Below, piece after piece: positions 43,101-53,330 of a stretch of DNA of 64,000 nucleotides (within the stretch, counting starts at the first letter, position 1; each line of letters opens with the position of its first letter). The DNA comes from Anaeropeptidivorans aminofermentans (GTDB taxonomy: Bacteria; Bacillota; Clostridia; Lachnospirales; UBA5962): the NCBI RefSeq assembly GCF_940670685.1, contig NZ_OW711693.1, positions 806,001 through 870,000 on the forward strand. The letters run 5' to 3'. The translations under genes were made by a program, and so were the position numbers. The notes beneath the pieces were generated by a model, which worked only from the letters and a program-made list of their open reading frames with translations, had not been told where the DNA came from and ran no database searches.

Positions 43101-44306
43101 TTAAAATGCACATAAGCAAATAGTGCCATTATTATATGTGTTTCTGATGTAGCCGCTGAAATTGCGGGGCGATATTTCGCCGAAAAAATAAAATGCCGTA
43201 AAATTAAGCCCTAGGCATCGAAGCTTTTCTTTAGCCAAATCTCCTTCCATATGATAATTCGGCGACATAACAAAATATCTTGAAAAGCAGGATATACAAA
43301 GAATTGTAGAATAGGTGCAGCCATACGCTTCTTCATTTTCCTTTATCTTTTTTATAAGATTATCTATAGCAGTAGAAAAGGACGCCGTAATATCGCTTTT
43401 TCTTAGAAAACCCACATTTGCGACGGCTCCTTCCTCGATGCTGCCAATGGAAATACCGCATCCTGTTTTTTCATCTATGCCTATTATGGTTCTCAAATAC
43501 TGATATTTTTCACCGTTTCTTGTGCTTTCTATTAAAAGAGGGGTGGGAATAAATTTCATGTTTTTTTCCTTATCCGCTGAAGAATGAAGGGAAATGCCTA
43601 TATTTTTTATATATTCTATAAATGTCATATCTCCCAGAGCATAAATGACATTATCTTTTGCTTTGGTAATGGTTCTTTTCTGGCCGCCTACGTTTAAAAG
43701 GCTGTAATCCGAGATAAAAATAGGATTTATATTGCCTGCAATCAGAAGGATTGCAAGCCTGTCGTCATAGGCGCCGCCTTTTAGAAAAAGCATTCCCTGT
43801 CTTCCGCGGCCACCGGTGGGCATTCCCCCGAAAGTAGGGATGTTAAAGGATGCAAGAGACAGAGCTTCAATATATTTATCTATTAATATATTTTCTTTAA
43901 AGCAGGGAATTGCAAATATCATCTTGGCGCGTTTTCCCAGAGCTTTTTCTCCTCTTAAATAGCAGCTTTCAATTTCACGATTTATATTTTTATGGTCTAT
44001 TTTTCCAGACAGCTCCACATGGAAAGAGCAGGTGTCGGAAGTAAGCACAGTCAAACAAATACACAATTCGTCATAGCCTTTGACTTTGTCAATGATTCCT
44101 ACGGTGGTGCTTCCGATTATTTCAAAATCAAACTTTTCATTTATTTTTTTAGCAAGAGAGAACTTATCAATATCATAATCGCTTAATAAAATACCGACGG
44201 TGTTTTTTTTAAGCTCAGTGCCATTATAAATTTGATTATACAGCTCGTCTGCCGCTTTATTAATATCGTCAAGCTCATATGTAAATGCGTTAAATGATTT
44301 CACCAT
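43101..44306 (-). CDS. FIST-domain sensor protein (possible NosP-like)
   Basis: This soluble protein of about 401 residues has FIST_N and FIST_C features: GSTTVGIID, PTFGGMPTGGRGRQG..LFLKGGAYDD in the N half, and YSTILCISCFSRYFVM and FYFFGEISP near the C end. No transmembrane segment is present. GGGGTGAT precedes ATG 44306; GTG 44303 is an equal option. It faces a hybrid histidine kinase gene across 590 bases. FIST proteins such as NosP sense nitric oxide through haem and control adjacent kinases in proteobacteria. Haem binding here is unproven. Confidence 0.8.
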   Translation of the reverse strand: MVKSFNAFTYELDDINKAADELYNQIYNGTELKKNTVGILLSDYDIDKFSLAKKINEKFDFEIIGSTTVGIIDKVKGYDELCICLTVLTSDTCSFHVELSGKIDHKNINREIESCYLRGEKALGKRAKMIFAIPCFKENILIDKYIEALSLASFNIPTFGGMPTGGRGRQGMLFLKGGAYDDRLAILLIAGNINPIFISDYSLLNVGGQKRTITKAKDNVIYALGDMTFIEYIKNIGISLHSSADKEKNMKFIPTPLLIESTRNGEKYQYLRTIIGIDEKTGCGISIGSIEEGAVANVGFLRKSDITASFSTAIDNLIKKIKENEEAYGCTYSTILCISCFSRYFVMSPNYHMEGDLAKEKLRCLGLNFTAFYFFGEISPRNFSGYIRNTYNNGTICLCAF

Positions 44307-44896
44307 ATCACCCCAATACAACTTATATCGTTCACTTTATAAAATGATTTGAGGTAAAATTAAATAATTCTGTATTATACTTGAATTTATATAAAACCAT
44401 AGCATTGCAATTTGATTTTTTCTTATTTCATGTTTATATCTTCTTCAATCAGATATTTATAGGGTCATAAAAGTAAATAGACTACATAACTGATTATAAT
44501 TACAAAAAAGGAGAAGTAAATTAGACGTAAATATACCAATAAGTTAAATTTCTTAAAAGCACAATTTATAATACTGGAAAGTTAGAAGAAAATAATCAAA
44601 ATTTCAATATTATATTTTAAAATATAGCATATTTTCAAATTAAATTTCACTTTTAATGTAGTTTTATAATTTTAAAAGCAATATTGCGCTTATCTTTTAA
44701 AAATATTATAATATAACTTAAACTCATGAAGCCAAGCATCTATTTGAAATGTTTTTTCATAAAAATGGAAAGGCATAGTATTATCTTCCGGTTCATCTTG
44801 AATAATCAATTATGGAATATTTTGCATATTCTTTTTAATCATCGAAAATAGAAAGTTTAAATTACATAATATAAGGGTTTGCCGGGAGGTGTAGAT
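44307..44896. other. AT-rich divergent promoter region
   Basis: About 590 bases separate the FIST and kinase genes. The sequence is very AT-rich, with several TATAAT-like hexamers (for example on the minus strand near 44375-44380), but no complete promoter pair stands out. No small gene with a ribosome site and start was found. The length suggests regulatory sites or an unannotated RNA. Confidence 0.4.
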
Positions 44897-47647
44897 ATGG
44901 AGTTTGGGCTTCCTTCTCATAGTGCCGGGGATCATGGGGACTATGAGGAGATAAAGGCAGAGAATGTGCGGCTTAAAAGGAAGATATCAAGGCTTGAAAG
45001 AGATAACAGATTTTTAGCTATTATAAATGAAAATGCCGAAAAGCTCAGGGTTTTTAACGAGAAAGAAAAAAATCTCCAATATCTCTATAACAAGCTCCTT
45101 CTTGAAAATTGCCCCAGCATTATTTTGCTTTTTAATGAAAGTCTTAAATTCGTTTTAGGGACAAATGTATGTGTTCCCGTTCTTAATTTCACAGATTTAA
45201 AAGAGCTTAATGAGCTTCCCTTTGAGCAGGTTTTCAGCAGGGCATTTCTTTCATCGTGGGTTTCTAAAACCCTGCATATATGCGAACAGGTTTTCACAGA
45301 AGAAGTACCGGTATTTTATCAGGACAGGATCCCTTTTTTAGATGGAGGATATTCTATTGCTCAAATCACCATAACCCCCGTAATCGACGAATATAAAAAG
45401 AATAAAGGCATCGTTTTCATCATGAACGATATAAGTGAGCTAATATCCGCAAAGGAAAGAGCGGAGGAAGCTTCCATGGCAAAAAGCACCTTTCTTGCCA
45501 ATATGAGCCATGAAATACGTACGCCGATGAATGCCATAAAGGGATTAAGCGAGCTTATGCTTATGACAAGGCTTGATAAGACCCAAAGCGACTATGCAAA
45601 CAATATCGTAAATGCTGTAAACAGCCTTCTTAAAATAATAAACGATATTCTTGATTTTTCAAAAATAGATGCAAATAAAGTAGAAATATTAAGCGTTACA
45701 TATGATTTGCCGTCTTTTCTGAGAGATGTGACCAATATAATAGGCCTGCAGGCGTCCGATAAGGGGCTTGATTTTGTAACGGATATAGACCCGGGGCTCC
45801 CGTCGGTTTTAAAGGGGGATGATGTAAGGCTTAGACAGGTGCTTTTGAATATACTTTCCAATGCCGTTAAATATACCCATAAAGGCTATGTGAAGCTTTC
45901 TGTAAAGGGGAAAAAGGAAGGAGACAGTGTAAAGCTCCTTTTTGAAATAGAAGATACGGGCATAGGCATTAGAGAAAATGAAGTAAGTAAGCTTTTTAAA
46001 GCCTTCAGCCAGCTGGACCTCTATACCAACAGGGAAATTCTCGGTACGGGTCTTGGCCTTGCCATCAGTAAGCAGCTTCTTAGCCTTATGAACGGAGAAA
46101 TATCTGTTGAAAGCCAATACGGCAAAGGCAGCATATTCAGTATTGAAATAAGCCAGGCCATAATAAATGCAGAGCCTATTGCAGAGGTTAAAAATCCTGA
46201 AGGCAAGAAAGTTCTTCTCGTGGGAAAAGGCTATACCCATGAATGCTATAAGGAAATGCTCCAAAGGGTATTTCTGACCTTTGACTGCTGCAGCGGCCCT
46301 AAAAATTTTGAAAGGCTTATAAATAGCGGCCAATATACCCATTGTATTTATAACTATTCTTTCGCTTCAAAAATAATTGAGAAGCATCAAAGAAAGCTTA
46401 TGAATACAAAGCTAATAGCCGTAAAGAATTTCAGGCTTGCATCGGGGCAGCCGTCCTACCCCAATATAAGTACTTTATTCGAGCCTTTACTTGTAACAGA
46501 GCTTGCAAGAGCAATTAATTATGATGATATTATGAAATCGCAGGGGAATACATTGCATAACGGTAGAATAGGTAATTTTTCAGTGAAAAACACGTCTGCG
46601 CTTATTGTAGACGATAATGAAATAAATCTAATGGTCAGCGGAGAGATTCTCCGCCATTACGGATTTGACGTATTGGAGGTAAACAGCGGAAGCCTTGCGA
46701 TTCGGGCTTGTATGAATGCAAGATTTGATATTATATTTATGGACCATATGATGCCTTCCATGGACGGAATCGAAGCCGCCAATCTCATACGCCAGATAGA
46801 CGAATATAACGCCACCATCCCTATTATTGCTCTTACGGCAAATGCCATAACGGGAATGAAAAGCTTTTTTCTGGAAAACGGCTTAAATGATTTTATAAGT
46901 AAACCTATAGAAATATCGGAGCTTGATAAAATTCTGCTTAAATGGGTCGATAATGACAATATTTTCTTCAGTAAAGAAAAAACAGCAGAAGAAGAAATAA
47001 ATCCCCCTAAATATCTTGGTGTTATAAAAAGAATAAAGGTTTTTGAAGACATGGGCATAAGAGTAGGAGACGCCATTAATAATTTTAACGGAAACGAAGT
47101 TATTTACCTGAATGTGCTTGATAATTTTGCCAAATACCTTCCTTCAAAAATAAAGAGAATTCAGAATTTTTGGACAGAGGAAGACTGGGGAAGCTTTGTG
47201 GCAGACGTCCACGGAATCAAAAGCGCCCTTGCCAACATAGGCGCAAAGGACATGTCTTTAATTGCCAGAAATCTTGAGATTGCTGCAAAGGAAATGAATA
47301 TTTTCTATGTGAACGAGCACGTTAAGAGCTTTCTTGACGATTTGAATATGCTCAATCAGAAGCTGGAGCTTGTGATGCCAAGCTATACCCTTTCTAAGGA
47401 TAAGGGTCCTGAAATGCCGGAGGCCCTTTATATAAAAAGCCTTGAAGAGATTATGCAAGCCATAGAAGACCTCGATAATTTATCGGCGATTGAAAAGCTC
47501 AAAACTATTTCAGAGCAGTGTTCTTCCGTCGAAAGACAGCACTTCATAAGAGAAATCAGTGATTTAATAGAATTATATGATTATGACAACGCAATTTATT
47601 TAATAAACAGAGTAATTCATGAAGGATTTGAAGAGGATTTAAAATAA
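44897..47647 (+). CDS. hybrid sensor histidine kinase with REC and HPt domains
   Basis: A 916-residue soluble kinase from ATG 44897 after GGGAGGTG. It has an N-terminal coiled coil (about 15-60) and a PAS-like part (about 60-185). HisKA has His205 ([11 protein letters not shown]). HATPase has [17 protein letters not shown] and [10 protein letters not shown] pseudo-receiver-like segment (about 430-545) is followed by a true receiver with Asp616 ([11 protein letters not shown]) and an HPt domain with His772 ([12 protein letters not shown]). An alpha-helical tail (~90 residues) follows. No membrane span exists, so input must come from the cytoplasm, for instance from the divergent FIST protein. 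Confidence 0.93.
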   Translation: MEFGLPSHSAGDHGDYEEIKAENVRLKRKISRLERDNRFLAIINENAEKLRVFNEKEKNLQYLYNKLLLENCPSIILLFNESLKFVLGTNVCVPVLNFTDLKELNELPFEQVFSRAFLSSWVSKTLHICEQVFTEEVPVFYQDRIPFLDGGYSIAQITITPVIDEYKKNKGIVFIMNDISELISAKERAEEASMAKSTFLANMSHEIRTPMNAIKGLSELMLMTRLDKTQSDYANNIVNAVNSLLKIINDILDFSKIDANKVEILSVTYDLPSFLRDVTNIIGLQASDKGLDFVTDIDPGLPSVLKGDDVRLRQVLLNILSNAVKYTHKGYVKLSVKGKKEGDSVKLLFEIEDTGIGIRENEVSKLFKAFSQLDLYTNREILGTGLGLAISKQLLSLMNGEISVESQYGKGSIFSIEISQAIINAEPIAEVKNPEGKKVLLVGKGYTHECYKEMLQRVFLTFDCCSGPKNFERLINSGQYTHCIYNYSFASKIIEKHQRKLMNTKLIAVKNFRLASGQPSYPNISTLFEPLLVTELARAINYDDIMKSQGNTLHNGRIGNFSVKNTSALIVDDNEINLMVSGEILRHYGFDVLEVNSGSLAIRACMNARFDIIFMDHMMPSMDGIEAANLIRQIDEYNATIPIIALTANAITGMKSFFLENGLNDFISKPIEISELDKILLKWVDNDNIFFSKEKTAEEEINPPKYLGVIKRIKVFEDMGIRVGDAINNFNGNEVIYLNVLDNFAKYLPSKIKRIQNFWTEEDWGSFVADVHGIKSALANIGAKDMSLIARNLEIAAKEMNIFYVNEHVKSFLDDLNMLNQKLELVMPSYTLSKDKGPEMPEALYIKSLEEIMQAIEDLDNLSAIEKLKTISEQCSSVERQHFIREISDLIELYDYDNAIYLINRVIHEGFEEDLK

Positions 47648-47699
47648 TTGCATGAATAATACAATAAAGCAAATAAATCAAAAAGCACGGAAGTTTTAT

Positions 47700-47927
47700 T
47701 ATAGTAAATTTAAAGTTAAATAGTAATAAAACCGTATATTTACTTTGACTCAAAATATATCGTTTTCTATAGAAATCTATATTTGAGTAGCATAAAAAGA
47801 TATGCCTTAGGGAAAGGGGAGCTAGGGCTCAAAGTAGGCAGTAGCGGAGCAGGATTTATGTGAATAAATCCAAATTTTATTCTTTAGGGAATAGGCGTTG
47901 TTACTTCTTTACAAGAAATTTACTTTA
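47700..47927. repeat. TATAGTAAATTT palindromic element (long copy)
   Basis: The left end TATAGTAAATTTAAAGTTAA and the right end AAGAAATTTACTTTA bound a 228-base unit. An inner hairpin CTCAAAATATA...TATATTTGAG is present, and GAATAGGCGTTGTTACTTCTT matches the right end of the 2152-2548 copy. It occupies the gap between kinase and MFS genes. Confidence 0.75.
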
Positions 47928-47973
47928 ATTAATTGCTGTAGATTTGTTTGACAATAACCCTCTGGAGGAAGAG

Positions 47974-49188
47974 ATGAACAGAAAGAAAAGAATGACTTTA
48001 TTTTTTGCGGTATATACGCTTTTTAGCCTTGGGGCTAATTTTGCGCATCCTGTTACGCCTACGATTTTTAACACTTTAGGCCTTAAAAGCTATATGTTTG
48101 GAATGGCTTTAGCTTCAATGCTTACCTCTAATTTTCTTTTTTCTCCTTTCTGGGGAAAGATTAATGATTTTTTTTCCAGCCGGACCAGTCTTTTAATTGG
48201 CTGCGCAGGATATGCCGTAGGGCAGATTCTTTTTGGCCTGTCCCAGACAGAAGCCCATTTTATTGCTGCAAGAATGTTTACAGGCATTTTTACAGGGGGC
48301 GCATTTGTAAGCGTGCTTACATACATTGTCAATACCTCCCAAACAGAGCTTGAAAGGGGCCGGGGTCTTGCCATTTCTGCTACGATACAGTCTCTTGGCG
48401 GTGCCTTCGGATATTTTATCGGAGGCTTTCTCGGCGAGATTGATACTTATCTTCCTGTATGGGTACAGGTAGCAACGCTTTCTTTAAGCGGCATTTTATT
48501 TTTTATCATTATGGAAAATGACGCCAGGGTTTCCATAAAAGAAATAAGCATTAAGTCCATTGCCAATGAAGCAAACCCTTTTGCGGCCTTTATCGCCAGC
48601 AGAAAATTTATGAATATTATGCTCTTTGTCCTTTTTATAGTCTGTGTGCTTCAAAATGTCGGCTTTACGGCCTTCGACCAGACATTTAATTATTATATAA
48701 AAGACCAGCTTAATTTCACATCAGGGGTAAACGGCGCTATAAAAGGTATTATGGGAATCATCACTTTAGCGGTTAACTCTACTGTGACACTATGGCTTCT
48801 TAATAAATCCGACATTAGAAAATCGGTTATATACATATTTATAATTATTGCCGTAAATATGGCTGGGGTCATCTTAATAGGTGCTACAATACCCTTTATG
48901 GCACTTAATATTATTTTATTCGGATTAAACGCAATCACCGTTCCTCTTTTGCAAAACATTGTAGCCGACCATGCAAATGGGGATATCCCCAATCGAAATC
49001 TTATAATGGGCTTTTATAATTCTATGAAATCTCTTGGCGGTATTATAGGGGCGGTATTTGCAGGGCTTCTTTATTCCATAGGGCCTAAGCTCCCCTTTGT
49101 AGGCGGCTTTGTATCCGTAGTAATAGCGCTGGCGCTTGCGTCAATGTATTATGCAAGATATAAGAAAGACCCCATTCCGGAAGAATAA
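47974..49188 (+). CDS. MFS transporter
   Basis: A 404-residue major facilitator protein with twelve predicted hydrophobic helices. ATG 47974 follows CTGGAGGAAGAG. An earlier TTG 47944 lacks a site and lies before that ribosome site. The family A-motif region (GKINDFFSSRTSLLIG) lies in the loop after helix 2. A drug- or sugar-efflux role cannot be told apart. It is probably monocistronic because a palindromic element begins 2 bases after its stop. Confidence 0.88.
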   Translation: MNRKKRMTLFFAVYTLFSLGANFAHPVTPTIFNTLGLKSYMFGMALASMLTSNFLFSPFWGKINDFFSSRTSLLIGCAGYAVGQILFGLSQTEAHFIAARMFTGIFTGGAFVSVLTYIVNTSQTELERGRGLAISATIQSLGGAFGYFIGGFLGEIDTYLPVWVQVATLSLSGILFFIIMENDARVSIKEISIKSIANEANPFAAFIASRKFMNIMLFVLFIVCVLQNVGFTAFDQTFNYYIKDQLNFTSGVNGAIKGIMGIITLAVNSTVTLWLLNKSDIRKSVIYIFIIIAVNMAGVILIGATIPFMALNIILFGLNAITVPLLQNIVADHANGDIPNRNLIMGFYNSMKSLGGIIGAVFAGLLYSIGPKLPFVGGFVSVVIALALASMYYARYKKDPIPEE

Positions 49189-49190
49189 GT

Positions 49191-49329
49191 TATAGTAAGT
49201 TTCTTATAAAGAAGTAACAAAAGCTGATTCATTAAAGACTAAAAAACACGGATTTCCTTTGGAAACAGTACATTTTTGAGTCTATAGGAATATACGGTTT
49301 TATTGGGGATTAATTTTAAATTTACTATA
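49191..49329. repeat. TATAGTAAATTT palindromic element (reverse orientation)
   Basis: TATAGTAAGTTT and AAATTTACTATA end a 139-base unit. The inner GGATTTCCTTTGGAAAC and TTTTTGAG segments match those at 54102-54244. Compared with 41280-41361 the inner part runs the other way. Confidence 0.75.
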
Positions 49330-49395
49330 AGCAAAAAACAGCGAAAGTCTTTTGTTTTTTGAGTAATTTTCTTTATATACAAAGGTAGTTATTTT

Positions 49396-49404
49396 TGTTA
49401 TAAT
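49396..49404 (+). promoter_or_regulatory. extended -10 promoter
   Basis: TGT followed by TATAAT (49399-49404) forms a TGnTATAAT motif, about 62 bases before the start codon of the endosialidase-like gene. No strong -35. Confidence 0.5.
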
Positions 49405-49466
49405 AAAATTCACATTTCAGTCAATACAATTTATTTATATAAATATTATTACTAGGAGGTTGCGCA

Positions 49467-49880
49467 ATGGCTGTTATAAACGAAATCATTAAATCCGTAG
49501 ACGGTGAAAGTCTTAGCTTCGGTGATTATCTTGCGGATGGAAAGAAAAAGTTTAATGATTTTGAGCTAGGCGGTAATTTATATAACGTAAGAACCCATAA
49601 ACTTGTGACAAGACTTGAAAAAAACGGAGGCCTTCTGATAGAAACGGTCCCAGGATCAACTGTTCACAATCTCAAAGAAAAAAACGATTGTATATCCTTC
49701 GACATAGAGGGTATTGAAAACACTCAGATTACTATGGAGCTTGAAGGGGAAAAGGAATATAAAATCATTGTTGATAATGTAAACGTTGGAAGCACAAAAA
49801 GCAGCAAATCAGGAAAAATTAATTTCTCTGTAGAGCTTTGTGAAAATCCTCAATGTGTAAAAATAGAGAAAATAAGCTAG
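49467..49880 (+). CDS. endosialidase-like conserved clostridial protein
   Basis: This 137-residue protein begins MAVINEIIKSVDGESLSFGDY and has a beta-rich pattern (FELGGNLYNVRTHKLVTRLEKNGG, GSTVHNL, TMELEGEKEYKIIVDNVNVG). It resembles small clostridial proteins named endosialidase catalytic beta chain, although enzyme activity has not been shown to my knowledge. ACTAGGAGG precedes the ATG. It has its own promoter and terminator. The gene is monocistronic, and its role is unknown. Confidence 0.75.
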   Translation: MAVINEIIKSVDGESLSFGDYLADGKKKFNDFELGGNLYNVRTHKLVTRLEKNGGLLIETVPGSTVHNLKEKNDCISFDIEGIENTQITMELEGEKEYKIIVDNVNVGSTKSSKSGKINFSVELCENPQCVKIEKIS

Positions 49881-49941
49881 AAAGCCATGATTTTAGATAC
49901 TTAAATTCCTTCTATGAGAACATAACTTATTATTTTTCTTT

Positions 49942-49975
49942 AAAAAAGGGCATCTTGATAGATGCCCCTTTTTCA
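49942..49975. terminator. terminator after endosialidase-like gene
   Basis: GGGCATC, loop TTGATA, GATGCCC with A tract before and CTTTTT after. It works for the plus strand and perhaps for both. Confidence 0.9.
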
Positions 49976-50016
49976 TATCCGGAATAATCTGATACAATAG
50001 AATATATTAAGAAATT

Positions 50017-50230
50017 TATAGTCAAATTCAAATGAAATGGGGGTATTGTCAAATCGCTTTTCTCTTATTTTATGCCCCGTTAGAGCAAGTACTTAATGCG
50101 GAATAAAAGCAATTTGACTATATAGTCGATTTCAACTGAAACGGTATTGAGGATTTCCGCTGTAGGAGCAAATGCCCGTTTGGTGAAGGCCTATATTATT
50201 CCACCATTGTTTCATATGAAATTTACTATA
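50017..50230. repeat. two adjoining palindromic elements
   Basis: The first unit (50017-50122) has ends TATAGTCAAATT and AATTTGACTATA and holds TGTCAAATCGCTTTTCTCTT. The second (50121-50230) has TATAGTCGATTTC and GAAATTTACTATA and shares the TATA overlap. It fills the gap before radA. Confidence 0.65.
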
Positions 50231-50274
50231 AAAAGGATACCATAGTATTTATAATTAAAGTTAAAGGAGCAGTC

Positions 50275-51648
50275 ATGGCAAAACAGAAAAGCGTTTATAT
50301 ATGTACTAATTGCGGCTATGAAACAGGGAAATGGCTGGGCAGATGCACTCAATGCGGTGAGTTTAATACCTTTGAAGAGAGTATTCCAGAGGTTAGCCGC
50401 TATGGCTCAAAGGAAAAAGGCAAAAGGTTTTCAGGGGGAAAGGGAGCTTTGAAACTTTCCGATATAAGCTCCATGGAAGATAAGAAACTATCGACGAAAA
50501 TAAATGAATTGGACAGGGTTTTAAGCGGCGGAATCGTTGAAGGCTCTTTGATGCTTATCGGCGGTGATCCGGGCATAGGAAAATCCACGATTATTCTTCA
50601 AATCTCCCAGACCATAGGCGAACAGGGGAAAACTGTCCTCTACGTATCGGGAGAGGAATCTGCAAAGCAGATAAAGCTAAGGGCGGGCAGGCTTTCCATC
50701 GATACGGAAAATCTGCTTATTATGAGCGAAACCAACCTTGAAGCCATAAATGAAGCCGTAAACAGCATAAACCCTGATTTTTTAATCATCGACTCTATAC
50801 AGACCATATATTCAGGTGATATTGCTTCCGCACCGGGAAGCGTTACTCAGGTCAGAGAATGCACCTCTCATTTTATGCACATATCCAAGGTCAAGGGCAT
50901 TTCCACCATAATCGTAGGTCATGTGACTAAGGACGGGGCTATAGCCGGGCCTAAAATACTTGAGCATATGGTGGATACGGTTTTATATTTTGAAGGGGAC
51001 AAGCTTGCTTCCTACAGACTTATCAGAGCTGTAAAAAACCGATTTGGTGCAACAAATGAAATAGGCGTATTTGAAATGCGGAAGGAAGGCCTTGCGGAAA
51101 TAGCAAATCCTTCCGAATACATGCTTACGGGAAGGCCCATAAATGCTCCGGGCTCTGTAATTACCTGTTCTGTGGAAGGCACTAGGCCGATTCTTGCGGA
51201 GGTTCAGGCCCTTGTGTCAAAAACAAGCTTCGGTGTTCCCAGAAGAACGTCTACGGGGGTAGATTATAACAGGGTTGCAATGCTTATGGCGGTTTTGGAA
51301 AAAAGAAGAGGAATGCAGCTTAGCGCCTACGACTCTTATGTAAATATAGCCGGCGGAATGAAAATAACAGAGCCTGCCGTAGATGCGGCCATTATAGCGG
51401 CTATTGCTTCAAGCTACCGGAATATTCCTGTAGCCTATGATACCCTTATTTTCGGGGAGGTAGGCCTTACGGGGGAAATGAGAGCCGTATCAAACGCCCA
51501 GACAAGAATAGCAGAGGCTTCAAAGCTTGGCTTTAAAACCTGTATTATGCCGAAGGCAAATACCAAAGGCATTAAAAATACCGAAAATATACAGGTTTAC
51601 GGAATATCAAATATCATAGAGCTTTTAGAAATAGCATGCCCCAAATAG
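50275..51648 (+). CDS. radA: DNA repair protein RadA
   Basis: RadA (Sms) is a RecA-like branch-migration helicase acting in recombination repair. The 457 residues start with a four-Cys zinc finger (CTNCGYETGKWLGRCTQC, 9-26). Walker A GDPGIGKST lies near 96-104. The signature KNRFG lies near 257, followed by a Lon-like C domain (SAYDSYVNIAGGM...FGEVGLTGEMRAV). AAAGGAGC precedes ATG. The end overlaps the longer frame of the next gene. Confidence 0.97.
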   Translation: MAKQKSVYICTNCGYETGKWLGRCTQCGEFNTFEESIPEVSRYGSKEKGKRFSGGKGALKLSDISSMEDKKLSTKINELDRVLSGGIVEGSLMLIGGDPGIGKSTIILQISQTIGEQGKTVLYVSGEESAKQIKLRAGRLSIDTENLLIMSETNLEAINEAVNSINPDFLIIDSIQTIYSGDIASAPGSVTQVRECTSHFMHISKVKGISTIIVGHVTKDGAIAGPKILEHMVDTVLYFEGDKLASYRLIRAVKNRFGATNEIGVFEMRKEGLAEIANPSEYMLTGRPINAPGSVITCSVEGTRPILAEVQALVSKTSFGVPRRTSTGVDYNRVAMLMAVLEKRRGMQLSAYDSYVNIAGGMKITEPAVDAAIIAAIASSYRNIPVAYDTLIFGEVGLTGEMRAVSNAQTRIAEASKLGFKTCIMPKANTKGIKNTENIQVYGISNIIELLEIACPK

Positions 51649-51656
51649 GTGATTTT

Positions 51657-52541
51657 ATGGAATATATACCTGCAAAAACCATAGTAACCCATAATAAAAG
51701 GCCGGACTATTGGTTCGGCTGTGAGTACAATATGAATATTTACAGAGGGTGCAGCCATGGCTGTATTTACTGCGATTCAAGAAGCGATTGCTATCAGGAT
51801 AAAAACTTTCATCAGGTTAAGGTAAAAGAAGATGCCCTTGCCATAATCAGAAACGACTTAAGGCGGAAGGTTAAAAAGGGGGTAGTGGCTACGGGAGCCA
51901 TGAGCGACCCTTATAATCCCCTTGAAGAAAAGCTTTGCCTTACAAGAAATGCCCTTGAGCTTATTTCGGCTTACGGCTTTGGCGCAGCTATAGATACCAA
52001 GGGAATACTGATTAAAAGAGATATCGATGTTTTAAAGGAAATAAAGGCCCATAGCCCTGTAATCGTTAAAATAACCATAACCACCTTAGACGATACTCTT
52101 GCAAAAATAATCGAGCCTGGGGCACCCACCACCTCTGAACGGCTTGAAGCCTTAAAAATGCTTTCAGAAGAAGGGATCTATGCGGGGGTTCTCCTGATGC
52201 CTGTGCTTCCCTTTATAAATGATTCAAAGGAAGATATTTTAAACTTACTGGAAGCCCTTAAAGCGGCAAAGGCTAAATTTATATATCCTTATTTCGGCCT
52301 TACCCTAAGGGATAGCCAAAGAGCGTATTTTTATAATATGCTGGATAAACATTTTCCTTTTGTAAAGGAAAGATATATCGAAACCTTCGAAAATAAATAT
52401 AAATGCCCATCATCCCGTTCAAGAGCGCTTTATTCCATGTTTAAAGCTTATGCTATAAGAAATAACATCCTTTATAATATGAAAGATATTATATATTCCT
52501 ATAAATGCGGCTATGAGAACACCCAATTATCCTTGTTTTAG
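51657..52541 (+). CDS. SPL-like radical SAM protein
   Basis: ATG 51657 after TAGGTGAT gives 295 residues. A longer ATG at 51636 lies inside radA. The radical-SAM cysteines are Cys32, Cys36 and Cys39 (CSHGCIYC). The following GVVATGAMSDPYNPLEEK and ITTLDDTLAKIIEPGAPT patterns are of the spore-photoproduct-lyase-like radical SAM group often annotated as DNA repair photolyase. Actual substrate unknown. Proximity to radA is suggestive only. Confidence 0.85.
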   Translation: MEYIPAKTIVTHNKRPDYWFGCEYNMNIYRGCSHGCIYCDSRSDCYQDKNFHQVKVKEDALAIIRNDLRRKVKKGVVATGAMSDPYNPLEEKLCLTRNALELISAYGFGAAIDTKGILIKRDIDVLKEIKAHSPVIVKITITTLDDTLAKIIEPGAPTTSERLEALKMLSEEGIYAGVLLMPVLPFINDSKEDILNLLEALKAAKAKFIYPYFGLTLRDSQRAYFYNMLDKHFPFVKERYIETFENKYKCPSSRSRALYSMFKAYAIRNNILYNMKDIIYSYKCGYENTQLSLF

Positions 52542-52714
52542 GGAGCATTAGGATTATTTTCATGCTGCTTTATATGAAATTGTTATTTTCTTCTGGAAAA
52601 ATTCATGTAAATTTAGTATAATAACTATAAGAGGCACATGCATAAAATTTGGTAAGAAGGTTAAATTTATACCAATAGCATTTTGCCTCATGGCAAATGA
52701 AGGGAGCTGTTAAT

Positions 52715-53266
52715 ATGCGTTACTCATTTACTAGCAGGGATTTTAATGCAGGAGACAATATCAAGGAAAAAACCATGCAGAAGATCGGCAGGCTCGAAAG
52801 AATCTTACCTGAAAACTGCGAAGTGTTTGTTACATTTTCTACCATTAAAATCAATAATAAAGTCGAAGTTACAATTCCTTTGAAAGGCAGGACCTTAAGA
52901 GCCGAGGTTACAGATGTAGATATGCTTAACGCTGTTGACAAGGTTGTAGATGCCCTTGAAAGACAGATGAAAAAGTATAAGGGGCAGCTTAACAACAAAG
53001 CAAGAAGGGATTCTTCTTTTATCGAGGAATATAATAACGTATTCAGCAGCCATGCAGAGGATTCAAAGGATTCAGACGAACAAAAGGTTTTAATTAAAAA
53101 GACGAAGAAATTTGCATTTAAGCCCATGGATGTTGAAGAGGCCGTTATGAATATGGAGCTTCTCGGTCACAACTTTTTTGTATTCAGAAACAGCAGAACC
53201 GAAGAAATCAACGTAGTATATAAAAGACATGACAGTACCTATGGCATTATTGAGCCGGAAGTATAA
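52715..53266 (+). CDS. hpf: long-form ribosome hibernation promoting factor
   Basis: HPF binds 30S subunits and makes 100S dimers in resting cells. ATG 52715 after AAGGGAGC gives 183 residues. The N domain (about 1-105) holds MRYSFTSRDF and VEVTIPLKGRTLRAEVTDVDM. The C domain (about 125-183) holds FAFKPMDVEEAVMNMELLGHNFFVFRN, which makes the dimer in long HPF. A possible -10 TATAAT is at 52617-52622 with a poor -35. A terminator follows. Confidence 0.95.
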   Translation: MRYSFTSRDFNAGDNIKEKTMQKIGRLERILPENCEVFVTFSTIKINNKVEVTIPLKGRTLRAEVTDVDMLNAVDKVVDALERQMKKYKGQLNNKARRDSSFIEEYNNVFSSHAEDSKDSDEQKVLIKKTKKFAFKPMDVEEAVMNMELLGHNFFVFRNSRTEEINVVYKRHDSTYGIIEPEV

Positions 53267-53279
53267 AAATATAATTTAT

Positions 53280-53301
53280 GCCCCCCGTAAGGGGGGCTTT
53301 T
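53280..53301 (+). terminator. terminator after hpf
   Basis: GCCCCCC, GTAA, GGGGGGC, then TTTT: an exceptionally GC-rich stem, 14 bases after the hpf stop. Confidence 0.93.
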
Positions 53302-53330
53302 AAATAGCCTACAGCAAAGCGGAGGAAGAA

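Noticed and set aside
47944-47973. TTG start ten codons upstream for the MFS protein
   Set aside because: The strong GGAGGAAGAG site lies after it and directly before ATG 47974.
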